Assembly: GCA_947454955.1 (NCBI GenBank)
Contig: CANGLW010000011.1
Location: 1 to 64,000 of the forward strand
DNA from: Comamonadaceae bacterium
GTDB taxonomy: Bacteria; Pseudomonadota; Gammaproteobacteria; Burkholderiales; Burkholderiaceae_C
Direction of reading: 5' to 3'
Length of the DNA: 64,000 nucleotides
This document shows positions 35,071-42,597 of the stretch, in pieces (within the stretch, counting starts at the first letter, position 1; each line of letters begins with the position of its first letter). Position numbers and translations under genes: made by a program. The notes below the pieces were generated by a model. The model saw only the letters and a list, made by a program, of their open reading frames with translations, was not told the DNA's origin and made no database searches.

Positions 35071-35378
35071 CCGCACGCCCCATGCAACCCACCGAGGTGG
35101 TCACGCAACTGAGCCGCTTGAGCGGTTGGCAATTGCGGGGAGATGGTGCCGAGGTGGGCATTGAAAAAACATTTGCTTTGCCCAACTACAACGCGGTGAT
35201 GGCGTTTGCCAATGCGGTGGCTTTCATCGCGCAGGACATGAACCACCACCCCACCATGACAGTGCATTACCAACGTTGTGTGCTGCACTACAGCACCCAT
35301 GATGTGGGGGGCTTGAGTGCGCTGGACTTTGCCGCAGCCCAACGTGTGGACGCGTGGTTCAGCCAAACGCAAGTGTGA
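35067..35378 (+). CDS. Pterin-4-alpha-carbinolamine dehydratase
   Basis: A 103-aa protein with the family motif HHPTMTVHY and the following CVLHYSTHDVGGLSALDFAAA, which carry the catalytic histidines. It recycles the 4a-hydroxy-tetrahydropterin made by phenylalanine hydroxylase; no phhA is in the window, so the partner may be elsewhere, or the protein may have another role. The ATG at 35067 overlaps the protease stop, and rsgA begins 2 bases after its own stop, so the three genes are one unit. Confidence 0.92.
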   Translation: MTARPMQPTEVVTQLSRLSGWQLRGDGAEVGIEKTFALPNYNAVMAFANAVAFIAQDMNHHPTMTVHYQRCVLHYSTHDVGGLSALDFAAAQRVDAWFSQTQV

Positions 35379-35380
35379 AG

Positions 35381-36328
35381 ATGCGCCGCACGCCCCACGA
35401 CACGTCAGCGCTGCAAGAAGGTTTGGTGGTGGCCAGCCACGGCCGTCACGTGTTAGTGGAAACGCCCGAGGGCGCGCAGGTGATCTGCCATGCGCGCGGT
35501 AAAAAAAGCCAAACCGTGGTGGGAGACCGGGTGCAATGGTTGCCCAGCCAAGATGAGGGGACCATCGAGCAGGTCTTGACGCGGCGCAACCTTTTGTACC
35601 GGCAAGACGAGATACGCACCAAATCATTTGCAGCCAACCTCGATCAAGTGCTGATCTTGATTGCCGCAGAGCCTGAGTTTTCTGAAAGCCAACTCACCCG
35701 GGCCCTGGTGGCCGCAGAGGCTGCAGGCATTGCGCCGGTGATTGCACTGAACAAACGCGATTTGCGTGAACCGTTTGAGCGCGCCTGGACCAAGCTCGCG
35801 CCTTACCGTGAGATGGGCTACACCGTGCTGCCTTTGGCGCTCAAGCCACGCGACAGCTCGCTGGCCAGCGACGCGCAGACCGATGAACTTCTGGGTTTGC
35901 TGCATGGCAAAACCACCTTGATTTTGGGTCCCTCGGGCTCGGGCAAAAGCACGCTGATCAACCGCTACATCCCACAGGCCCAAGCCCTGACCGCTGAAAT
36001 TTCTACAGCGCTGAATTCAGGCAAACACACCACGACCAGCACACGTTGGTATTGGTTGGACGACGCTAAACAAACCGCGTTGATTGACTCACCAGGGTTT
36101 CAAGAGTTCGGGCTGCACCACATCGATCCGATGCACCTGGCCACCTTGATGCCGGATTTGAAAGCGCTGATTCCCGGTTGCCGTTTTTACAACTGCACCC
36201 ATTTGCATGAACCCGGTTGCGGCGTGATGACCGAGGTTCAAAGTGCTGAAAGACCAGGAAAAATAAGCAGCAACCGCTACAAGATTTATAGCGACTTGTT
36301 TGCCGAGCTTTCGCAAACCCGCTACTGA
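35381..36328 (+). CDS. rsgA: Ribosome small-subunit-dependent GTPase A
   Basis: A 315-aa circularly permuted GTPase for 30S subunit maturation. An N-terminal OB fold (about residues 1-70) precedes the GTPase domain, in which G4 (NKRD) comes before G1 (GPSGSGKSTLINRY) and G3 (DSPGFQEFG). G1 is usually GxSGVGKS; here the Val is Ser, a mild change. The C-terminal zinc motif is CRFYNCTHLHEPGC. The ATG at 35381 is used because the frame upstream overlaps the previous gene. It ends 2 bases from a convergent gene. Confidence 0.95.
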   Translation: MRRTPHDTSALQEGLVVASHGRHVLVETPEGAQVICHARGKKSQTVVGDRVQWLPSQDEGTIEQVLTRRNLLYRQDEIRTKSFAANLDQVLILIAAEPEFSESQLTRALVAAEAAGIAPVIALNKRDLREPFERAWTKLAPYREMGYTVLPLALKPRDSSLASDAQTDELLGLLHGKTTLILGPSGSGKSTLINRYIPQAQALTAEISTALNSGKHTTTSTRWYWLDDAKQTALIDSPGFQEFGLHHIDPMHLATLMPDLKALIPGCRFYNCTHLHEPGCGVMTEVQSAERPGKISSNRYKIYSDLFAELSQTRY

Positions 36329-36330
36329 CC

Positions 36331-37254
36331 TCAGCCCAGCAATCGCGCCAGGGTCAAGAGCGCCAGCAACACCATCCACAACACCACGGTGCGCCACACC
36401 AGGCCCACCACGCTTCGCAAATGCCCCAACTCTGGGTTGGGCATGGACGGGCCACTGGTGCTCACACGCCCCAAGCGCACATTCACCGCGCCTGAGGTGG
36501 CGGCGATGATCACGCCATCGTTGCTGCTGTCAGGGTCAGCGTCGTACTGGCGCCAGCTGTCGATGGCTTCTTCAAAACTGCCGACCACGGCAAAACACAT
36601 CGCGGTGATGCGCGCGGGCAACCAGTCCACATAAGTCCAACTTTGGCTCGCAGCGCGGCAGGCCGCATCGCTGACGGGCTGGCGCAGGCTTTGCGCCAAA
36701 TGCGGCCAGTAGCGTTGTACGAATTCGCTCAGGCGGTAGAACACCGCACCCGCTGGCCCCAGACCAAAGGCCGCCAAAATGGAGAACCAACTCAGTACCC
36801 CAAACACATGGCGGTGCGCGGCCAACACGGAGGACTCCAACACTTGGCGGATGAGTTCGTCCTTGGGCAGGTCTTGCAACTCCAGGTGTTGCCAACGCGA
36901 AAGATGTTCGCGGGCCAGATCTTCATCGCCCGCTTGCAGGGCATCACGCACCTCGGTGAAGTGGTGGCTGAACTGCCGAAAGCCCAGGCAAGCGTAGAGC
37001 AAAAACACATTGAGCAGCATGGCCAGGGGCCAACCCACCAGCCAGATGGCAGCCCAATACAAGAGCAGCGACAGGGCCGAGGGCAGCAATACCGCCATGG
37101 ACCACACCAGCCAGCCATGCTGGCGTTGCCCGGTGTCGCACACACGCACCACCCAACGCAGCCAAGTGCGCACCGCGGCGTGCACCCAGTTGCCATGGGC
37201 CAGAGGACGGGCCTGCTCGATCAGCAAGGCCATGAGGATGGCGAAAAAGCTCAT
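36331..37254 (-). CDS. CobD/CbiB family membrane protein (AmpE-like)
   Basis: A 307-aa inner-membrane protein with an N-terminal FFAILMALLIEQARPL, several transmembrane helices (MAVLLPSALSLLLYWAAIWLVG, with its core only noted as LLPSALSLLLYWAAIWLVG; TVVLWMVLLALLTLARLLG) and family-typical FLLYACLGFRQFSHHF and WLPARITAMCFAVVGSFEEA. The last segment resembles the CbiB/CobD motif for cobalamin biosynthesis, but no cob genes are nearby and this betaproteobacterial branch is usually linked to cell-envelope functions. True role unknown. It starts near and is possibly co-transcribed from the Nudix gene 43 bases upstream. Confidence 0.82.
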   Translation of the reverse strand: MSFFAILMALLIEQARPLAHGNWVHAAVRTWLRWVVRVCDTGQRQHGWLVWSMAVLLPSALSLLLYWAAIWLVGWPLAMLLNVFLLYACLGFRQFSHHFTEVRDALQAGDEDLAREHLSRWQHLELQDLPKDELIRQVLESSVLAAHRHVFGVLSWFSILAAFGLGPAGAVFYRLSEFVQRYWPHLAQSLRQPVSDAACRAASQSWTYVDWLPARITAMCFAVVGSFEEAIDSWRQYDADPDSSNDGVIIAATSGAVNVRLGRVSTSGPSMPNPELGHLRSVVGLVWRTVVLWMVLLALLTLARLLG

Positions 37255-37297
37255 GGCTTGAATGATAGCGAGTCGCCCCGGGCGCTACGCAGCGTCG

Positions 37298-37999
37298 TCA
37301 AGCGATCAGGAAACGGTAAAGATTGCGCAGCATACCAGCCGTCGCGCCCCAAATAAAACGCTCCTGCGCGCCGTCTTGGTAGGGCATGGAAAACCAGTGG
37401 CGCAGCAAGCCTTCGGCTTCGAGCTGGTGGCGGCGGTGGTTGGCTGGGTCCATCAAAAAGGCCAGGGGCACCTCGAACACATCGGCCACTTCTTGCGGGT
37501 TGGGTGTGAGTTCAAAGCCCGGGCGCACCAGCCCCACCACCGGGGTGACGATGAAAGCCGTGCCGGTGGTGTAGGTGGGCAAGCTGCCCGCCACTTGCAC
37601 CCAATGCGGGTCGAGCCCCACCTCTTCTTGCGCTTCGCGCAGGGCCGCAGCTTCATGGCTGGCATCGGTGTCGTCCACCTTGCCACCGGGAAACGCCACC
37701 TGCCCCGAGTGGGTGGACATGTGGGCCGTACGCCGGGTCAGCAAAAGCGTGGGCTCAGGGTGCAGCACGATGGGGATGAGCACCGCAGCGTGCGCGGTTT
37801 TGCGCTCGGTGAAACGTGGCTCAGACCGCAGCTCAGGCTCCCACTGCGGGGGACGCGCAAAGCGGGCCAACAAGGCATCGGCTTGCAAGGCCGCGGCAGG
37901 CACTGGCGGCAAGCGTTGGTCCACCTCGACCACGGGCACCAGCCGGGGGTCAAAGTTGGGCAGCTTGGACAAAGGGGTGATGCGGTCGGCGTTGGTCAT
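37298..37999 (-). CDS. Nudix CoA pyrophosphatase
   Basis: A 233-aa Nudix hydrolase. The Nudix box (GGKVDDTDASHEAAALREAQEEVGL, with GG...REAQEEVG as key residues) is near residue 115. The upstream LTRRTAHMSTHSGQVAFPGG is the additional motif of the NudL/CoA pyrophosphatase group, which cuts CoA and its derivatives. The ATG at 37999 gives the right length; the open frame further upstream passes through the rplS terminator. Its start is 4 bases past the U-tract of that terminator and has no visible Shine-Dalgarno, so expression must come from readthrough, a promoter inside the hairpin, or a downstream start. Confidence 0.88.
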   Translation of the reverse strand: MTNADRITPLSKLPNFDPRLVPVVEVDQRLPPVPAAALQADALLARFARPPQWEPELRSEPRFTERKTAHAAVLIPIVLHPEPTLLLTRRTAHMSTHSGQVAFPGGKVDDTDASHEAAALREAQEEVGLDPHWVQVAGSLPTYTTGTAFIVTPVVGLVRPGFELTPNPQEVADVFEVPLAFLMDPANHRRHQLEAEGLLRHWFSMPYQDGAQERFIWGATAGMLRNLYRFLIA

Positions 38000-38002
38000 A
38001 GG

Positions 38003-38039
38003 AAAAAACCGCCTCAGGTTTGCACCAGGGCGGTTTTTT
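38003..38039 (-). terminator. Intrinsic terminator after rplS
   Basis: An 11-bp inverted repeat AAAAAACCGCC/GGCGGTTTTTT flanks a 15-base loop; on the minus strand it ends in TTTTTT. It lies 36 bases past the rplS stop and closes the rpsP-rimM-trmD-rplS operon. The flanking A and T runs make it work in either direction. Confidence 0.85.
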
Positions 38040-38075
38040 GAAGCGGTTGGGTCAGGGCTGCAAGCAGCGGGCTGA

Positions 38076-38444
38076 TCAGGAAGCGCTCTTGGAGACGAGC
38101 TTTTCTTTGATACGTGCCGACTTGCCGCTGCGATCACGCAAGTAGTACAGCTTGGCGCGGCGCACATCGCCACGACGCTTGACTTCGATGCTGGCAATCA
38201 GGGGGGAGTAGGTTTGGAACGTACGCTCCACGCCTTCGCCGCTGGAGATCTTGCGCACGATGAAGCCGCTGTTGAGGCCACGGTTACGCTTGGCGATCAC
38301 CACGCCTTCGTAAGCCTGCACACGCTTGCGGGTGCCTTCAACCACGTTCACGTTCACGATGACGGTGTCACCGGGGGCAAACTCAGGGATGGTTTTGCCA
38401 AGGCGAGCAATTTCTTCTTGCTCAAGGGTCTGGATCAGGTTCAT
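38076..38444 (-). CDS. rplS: 50S ribosomal protein L19
   Basis: A 122-aa ribosomal protein with the family start [11 protein letters not shown] and the L19 signature around [21 protein letters not shown]. Last gene of the rpsP-rimM-trmD-rplS operon, separated from trmD by 100 bases, which is a wider gap than elsewhere in the operon and may carry processing or regulatory signals. Clear terminator 36 bases downstream. Confidence 0.97.
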   Translation of the reverse strand: MNLIQTLEQEEIARLGKTIPEFAPGDTVIVNVNVVEGTRKRVQAYEGVVIAKRNRGLNSGFIVRKISSGEGVERTFQTYSPLIASIEVKRRGDVRRAKLYYLRDRSGKSARIKEKLVSKSAS

Positions 38445-38544
38445 GATGTCCTCAAACGATCTTGTGCGCGCTGATGTCGGGATGACTGGCTAAGCCTAGC
38501 CGCACAGAGGATCAAAGCCGACTATTGTAGCACGGCCAAACCCC

Positions 38545-39300
38545 TTAAGGGGATGGGCTTGCCAGGCAGCGCTCATCGGCCGGGCTCAAGCGCCCCGCCT
38601 CTCGGGCCTGGGCGATCAAATCCGGGCGGAGCCGGGCTGTGAGTTGCAGGCGCTGCGCTCTGCGCCAAGCCTCGATGCGCTCGTGGTGGCCCGAGAGCAG
38701 CACCTCAGGCACTGCCTGGCCTTCCCAGACCTCCGGGCGGGTGTAATGCGGGCAGTCCAAGAGACCATCCAGGGCCGGGTTGAAACTGTCTTGGTGGTGG
38801 CTGTCTTCGTCGTTGAGCACGCCAGGTTGCAAGCGCGCCACCGCGTCGAGCAAGGCCATGGCCGCCACCTCGCCGCCAGACAACACAAAGTCGCCCAGGC
38901 TGAGCTGCACATCCACATGGGCGTCGATGAAGCGCTGGTCCAGCCCCTCGTAGCGGCCACAAATCAACACCGCGCCTTCGCTCTTAGCCCAGGTTTGCAC
39001 ACCTTCATGCTTGAGGGTCTGCCCCAGGGGCGAGAACAACACCACCGGGCACGGTTGCGCTTGAGCACGTTGTGTACGGATGTGGGCCAGGCAGTCGGTC
39101 AGCGGCTGGGCCAACATGACCATGCCCGGGCCACCGCCAAAGGGACGGTCGTCCACCCGGCGGTAGTTGCCCGGCGCGAAGTCGCGTGGGTTGTGCAGAT
39201 GCACCTCCACCAAGCCGCCTTCAAAAGCCTTGCGGTTGATGCCCGTGCTCAGAAACGGCGCGAACAACTCCGGGAACAAGGTGATGACATCAAAACGCAT
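38545..39300 (-). CDS. trmD: tRNA (guanine-N1-)-methyltransferase
   Basis: A 251-aa SPOUT-class enzyme that makes m1G37 in tRNA with S-adenosylmethionine, preventing frameshifting. Visible landmarks are the N-terminal MRFDVITLFPELF, RPFGGGPGMVML, ICGRYEGLDQRFID (trefoil-knot SAM site) and DFVLSGGEVAAM. Length is normal. It lies 12 bases after rimM and 100 bases before rplS in the usual ribosomal operon order. Confidence 0.97.
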   Translation of the reverse strand: MRFDVITLFPELFAPFLSTGINRKAFEGGLVEVHLHNPRDFAPGNYRRVDDRPFGGGPGMVMLAQPLTDCLAHIRTQRAQAQPCPVVLFSPLGQTLKHEGVQTWAKSEGAVLICGRYEGLDQRFIDAHVDVQLSLGDFVLSGGEVAAMALLDAVARLQPGVLNDEDSHHQDSFNPALDGLLDCPHYTRPEVWEGQAVPEVLLSGHHERIEAWRRAQRLQLTARLRPDLIAQAREAGRLSPADERCLASPSP

Positions 39301-39312
39301 GGCGTCATCAGC

Positions 39313-39876
39313 TCAGTAATCGGCTTGCCAATCCACGGTGATGCGCTTGGCGTTCAAGTCCACCGCGTCGATGTAGACCGCCACGAAAGGGATCATGCAC
39401 TCCACCGTTTTTTCATCAACCTGGGTGTGAACCACCAACACGGTTTGCGGGCCGGTGCTCAGCAGGTCGGTGACCTCGCCCAGCACTGCGCCTTCACGGT
39501 TCACCACCGTCAGGCCCAGCAGGTCGACCCAATAATACTCGTCGTCAGCCGGCGTGGGGAATGAGGAACGCGCTATGAAAATGCGAGCGCCCTTGAGGGC
39601 CTCAGCGGCATTGCGATCAGGAATGTCATGGCCACAAGCCACCACCGCGTCGGAATGCTCTTTGGATTCTTTGATGCGCAGCAGACATGTGCCTTCGAAG
39701 GTTTTGGCACCGCGCTCAGAGGGCTGGATGTACCAGCGCTTGGAAGAAAAAAGCGCCTCAGGATCGGCGCTGTAGGGCAGGACTTTGAACCAACCCTTGA
39801 TGCCCCAGGCATCAAGAACACGCCCAACTTCGATGGCATCCGCTGGCAATTCAGCGGGATCGAGGTTGAGCGTCAT
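39313..39876 (-). CDS. rimM: 16S rRNA processing protein RimM
   Basis: A 187-aa 30S assembly factor that binds S19. The N-terminal RimM domain starts EVGRVLDAWGIKGWFKV and the C-terminal PRC-barrel part has DDEYYWVDLLGLTVVN and IPFVAVYIDAVDL. It sits 8 bases after rpsP and 12 bases before trmD in the standard order, co-transcribed with both. Confidence 0.96.
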   Translation of the reverse strand: MTLNLDPAELPADAIEVGRVLDAWGIKGWFKVLPYSADPEALFSSKRWYIQPSERGAKTFEGTCLLRIKESKEHSDAVVACGHDIPDRNAAEALKGARIFIARSSFPTPADDEYYWVDLLGLTVVNREGAVLGEVTDLLSTGPQTVLVVHTQVDEKTVECMIPFVAVYIDAVDLNAKRITVDWQADY

Positions 39877-39884
39877 GTTCTGAA

Positions 39885-40136
39885 TTAAGCAGCCTTTTTA
39901 GCGGCTTGCTTGATCAAACGCTCCACAGTGGGAGACGCTTGGGCGCCCACGCCAGTCCAGTAGCTCAGACGGTCTTGAGCAATGCGGATGCTCTCTTCGT
40001 TGGCAGTGGCGATGGGGTTGTAAAAACCGATGCGCTCGATGAAACGGCCGTCACGACGGTTACGCTTGTCAGCCACAACAATGTTGAAGAACGGACGGGC
40101 TTTAGCGCCGCCGCGGGAGAGTCGAATGACGACCAT
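39885..40136 (-). CDS. rpsP: 30S ribosomal protein S16
   Basis: An 83-aa ribosomal protein with the canonical start [20 protein letters not shown] and the [12 protein letters not shown] segment. First gene of the rpsP-rimM-trmD-rplS operon. The promoter is probably about 110 bases upstream. Length and order are normal. Confidence 0.97.
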   Translation of the reverse strand: MVVIRLSRGGAKARPFFNIVVADKRNRRDGRFIERIGFYNPIATANEESIRIAQDRLSYWTGVGAQASPTVERLIKQAAKKAA

Positions 40137-40246
40137 GATGGATCCTTTGGGGTGGTGGAAATTTCATCCAACCATGAATACTTCACTTCAATGCTTGAGA
40201 CACGCGACATGGCCACCCGGCCAGCGACACACTGAAATAGCCTTAA

Positions 40247-40252
40247 ATTATA
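40247..40252 (-). promoter_or_regulatory. Candidate -10 of the rpsP operon promoter
   Basis: On the minus strand this reads TATAAT, a consensus -10, giving a leader of about 105 bases before rpsP. No good -35 at the usual distance was seen, so the promoter is tentative. ATAGC (40250-40254) pairs with GCTAT (40271-40275) across it, and a TATGAT for the rightward gene overlaps that arm, so the region may be a divergent promoter. Confidence 0.45.
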
Positions 40253-40298
40253 GCTTCTTTGCGCCCAGGGGCTATGATTTCCTCCATCCCCCCTGTCC

Positions 40299-40772
40299 AT
40301 GACCTGTGAGCCCGGCCTTTGCCCCATGAAAAATAAAACCCTTGCCACCTGGCTGACCTTTGTTGGCGGGCCTTTGGGCCTGCACCGCTTTTACTTGTTT
40401 GGTCTGGGTGACGTCAAAGGTTGGCTGCTGCCCATTCCCACCGCGCTGGGTTTTTATGGCATTGAGCGTGCGCGCGACTATGGGCTCGACGACACGCTGA
40501 GCTGGTTGCTCATTCCCCTCTTGGGCTTTACCGTGGCGGCTTGCGCCTTGAATGCGATTGTGTACGGCCTGATGAGTGCGGACAAATGGAATGCTGCCAT
40601 GAACCCGCAAGCTGAACTCGACACACCGAGTGGCTCTACCAACTGGTTGACCATTGGCGCGGTGGCTTGTGCGCTGTTGATTGGCGCGACCGCCCTGCTC
40701 TCTAGCATTGCCTTTAGCTTCCAGCGCTACTTTGAATACCAAGTGGAAGAAGGCCGCAAGATCAGCCAGTGA
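40299..40772 (+). CDS. TM2-domain-like membrane protein
   Basis: A 157-aa (or 148-aa) small membrane protein. The TM2-like signature GGPLGLHRFYLFG follows a short hydrophobic stretch (LATWLTFV). Two or three more hydrophobic segments follow (LLIPLLGFTVAACALNAIVYG; TIGAVACALLIGATALLSS). The start may be the ATG at 40299 or the one at 40326 (MKNKTLATWLTFVGG); the second gives the usual N-terminus of the family, and neither has a clear Shine-Dalgarno. Function unknown. It converges on the phosphate transporter gene with a 16-base gap. Confidence 0.75.
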   Translation: MTCEPGLCPMKNKTLATWLTFVGGPLGLHRFYLFGLGDVKGWLLPIPTALGFYGIERARDYGLDDTLSWLLIPLLGFTVAACALNAIVYGLMSADKWNAAMNPQAELDTPSGSTNWLTIGAVACALLIGATALLSSIAFSFQRYFEYQVEEGRKISQ

Positions 40773-40788
40773 CCTTGCGAGCAGTGGG

Positions 40789-41793
40789 TCAGAAAAGTTT
40801 CAAGCTGACCCAGTAAGACACGATGGCCACGAACGCGCTGGCCGGGATGGTGAAAATCCAAGCCCACACGATGTTGCCCGCCACGCCCCAACGCACCGCG
40901 CTGGCGCGCTGAGCCGAGCCCACACCCACAATCGCGCCGGTGATGGTGTGGGTAGTAGACACCGGAATGCCCAAACCCGTGGCAATGAACAGCGTCATGG
41001 CGCCACCGGTTTCAGCACAAAAGCCCCCCACAGGTTTGAGTTTGGTGATGCGTTGGCCCATGGTTTTCACAATGCGCCAGCCACCGAACATGGTGCCCAA
41101 GCCAATGGCCAGGTAGCAGCTCACCACCGTCCACGAAGGCGGGGCTTTGGCATCAGCTGCCACATACCCGGTGGCGATCAACATCATCCAAATGATGCCG
41201 ATGGTTTTTTGCGCATCGTTGCCGCCGTGGCCCAAGCTGTAGGCGCCTGCCGAGACCAATTGCAAACGGCGAAACCACCGATCGACCTTGGACGGCGTGC
41301 TGCGCCGACACACCCAAGACACCAGCAGCATCATGAGCGAGCCCAGCAAGAAACCCAGGGTGGGCGACACAAAAATGAACAACACCGTTTTCATGATGCC
41401 GGCTGAGAGCAGCGCCTCGGTGCCGGACTTGCCGATCACCGCGCCCACAATGCCGCCAATCAAGGCGTGCGATGAGCTGCTGGGGATGCCGTAGTACCAA
41501 GTGATCAAGTTCCACGTAATAGCGCCCACCAAGGCACCAAACACCACATGGGTGTCCACCACCCCGGGCTGCACAATGCCTTTGCCAACCGTTGCCGCCA
41601 CGCTGAGGTGGAAGATGAAGATCGCGATGAAGTTGAAGAAGGCGGCAAACAAGACCGCTTGCCCCGGACGCAAAACGCCGGTGGACACCACGGTGGCGAT
41701 CGAGTTGGCCGCGTCATGAAAGCCGTTCATGAAGTCGAAGGCCAGTGCCAAAAGCACGAGCAAAATCACCACCCACAGGGCGCTTTGTTCCAT
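40789..41793 (-). CDS. pit: Low-affinity inorganic phosphate transporter, PiT family
   Basis: A 334-aa phosphate/metal-phosphate symporter with about ten transmembrane segments. The two PiT signature repeats are visible as DFMNGFHDAANSIATVV at the N-terminal side and GHGGNDAQKTIGI in the second half; GIPVSTTHTITGAIVG is also family-typical. It lies 10 bases after the DUF47 gene and was presumably transcribed with it. Length is short compared with enteric PitA but usual for this branch. Confidence 0.94.
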   Translation of the reverse strand: MEQSALWVVILLVLLALAFDFMNGFHDAANSIATVVSTGVLRPGQAVLFAAFFNFIAIFIFHLSVAATVGKGIVQPGVVDTHVVFGALVGAITWNLITWYYGIPSSSSHALIGGIVGAVIGKSGTEALLSAGIMKTVLFIFVSPTLGFLLGSLMMLLVSWVCRRSTPSKVDRWFRRLQLVSAGAYSLGHGGNDAQKTIGIIWMMLIATGYVAADAKAPPSWTVVSCYLAIGLGTMFGGWRIVKTMGQRITKLKPVGGFCAETGGAMTLFIATGLGIPVSTTHTITGAIVGVGSAQRASAVRWGVAGNIVWAWIFTIPASAFVAIVSYWVSLKLF

Positions 41794-41803
41794 GGCTCAG
41801 ACC

Positions 41804-42451
41804 TCAGGAGTTCTCGAGGACCACACCCTCGATGAGGTTGGCCACGTCTTCGCACTTGTCGGTCACGGTTTCCAACAACTCGTAAATCGCCTTGAGCTTG
41901 ATGACCTCGCGCACATCAGGCTCTTCACGGAACAGCTTGCTCATGGCCTTGCGCATCACGCGGTCGGCGTCGCTCTCGAGCTTGTCAATTTCTTCGCAAG
42001 TCTTCAACGCTGCTTCAGCGGTTTTCGGATCGGCGATGTTGTTGAGCAGGTAAATCGCATCGCGCACACGCTCGCAGCATTTCACACCCAGATCGGTCAA
42101 GCGCACGATCTCATCGGTCATGGAACGCACGTCATAAAGCGCCATGGTTTCAGCCGAGTCTTGAATCAAGTCAGCCACATCGTCCATGGTGTTGATGAGG
42201 GAGTGAATTTGTTCGCGATCAATCGGGGTGATGAAGGTTTTGTGCAGCACCTGGTTGACTTCGCGCGTCACGCGGTCGGCGGCTTGCTCGGCCTGATCGA
42301 CTTTGCGGTTGTACTGCTCGCGCAGGTTGATGTCGTTGTAATTGGCGACCAACTGCGAAAACGCACGTGCGGCCTCCACAATGCGGTCGGCATGCTGGTT
42401 GAACATCATGAAGAAGTTGCCATCGCGCGGCATCAATTTACCAAACAGCAT
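41804..42451 (-). CDS. DUF47 family phosphate-transport accessory protein (PhoU-like)
   Basis: A 215-aa helical protein of the DUF47/PitA-accessory family, start FGKLMPRDGNFFMMFNQHADRI; its core is PRDGNFFMMFNQ. Segments ADDVADLIQDSAET-like (DDVADLIQDSAETM) and RKAMSKLFREEPDVREVIK are typical. Members are encoded beside PiT transporters and are thought to control them in the PhoU manner. It is the first gene of a two-gene unit with pit, 10 bases downstream. Confidence 0.92.
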   Translation of the reverse strand: MLFGKLMPRDGNFFMMFNQHADRIVEAARAFSQLVANYNDINLREQYNRKVDQAEQAADRVTREVNQVLHKTFITPIDREQIHSLINTMDDVADLIQDSAETMALYDVRSMTDEIVRLTDLGVKCCERVRDAIYLLNNIADPKTAEAALKTCEEIDKLESDADRVMRKAMSKLFREEPDVREVIKLKAIYELLETVTDKCEDVANLIEGVVLENS

Positions 42452-42527
42452 CGCATTGCCCTTGTGTTGTCATCAAAGTGTCATAGTTTACCGGCACCAG
42501 ATTTCGCATCTTGAGTTAGCACAGGCG

Positions 42528-42558
42528 AAAAAAAGCCCCGCACCACTTGGCGGGGCTT
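42528..42558 (-). terminator. Intrinsic terminator of acnB
   Basis: On the minus strand a 9-bp GC-rich stem AAGCCCCGC/GCGGGGCTT with an 8-base loop runs into TTTTTTT. It lies about 40 bases past the acnB stop. Confidence 0.9.
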
Positions 42559-42564
42559 GAAGGT

Positions 42565-42582
42565 CCCGGTGGTGACACCGGG
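42565..42582 (-). other. Second hairpin between acnB stop and its terminator
   Basis: A 7-bp perfect stem CCCGGTG/CACCGGG with loop GTGA, only 15 bases past the acnB stop and before the terminator. It has no U-tract and may protect the mRNA 3' end. Confidence 0.55.
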
Positions 42583-42597
42583 CCGTTCACATGCAGG

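Noticed and set aside
36331-37254. A cobalamin biosynthesis gene (cbiB/cobD)
   Set aside because: Only family-level resemblance; no other cobalamin gene is in the window, and this branch is commonly found without them.
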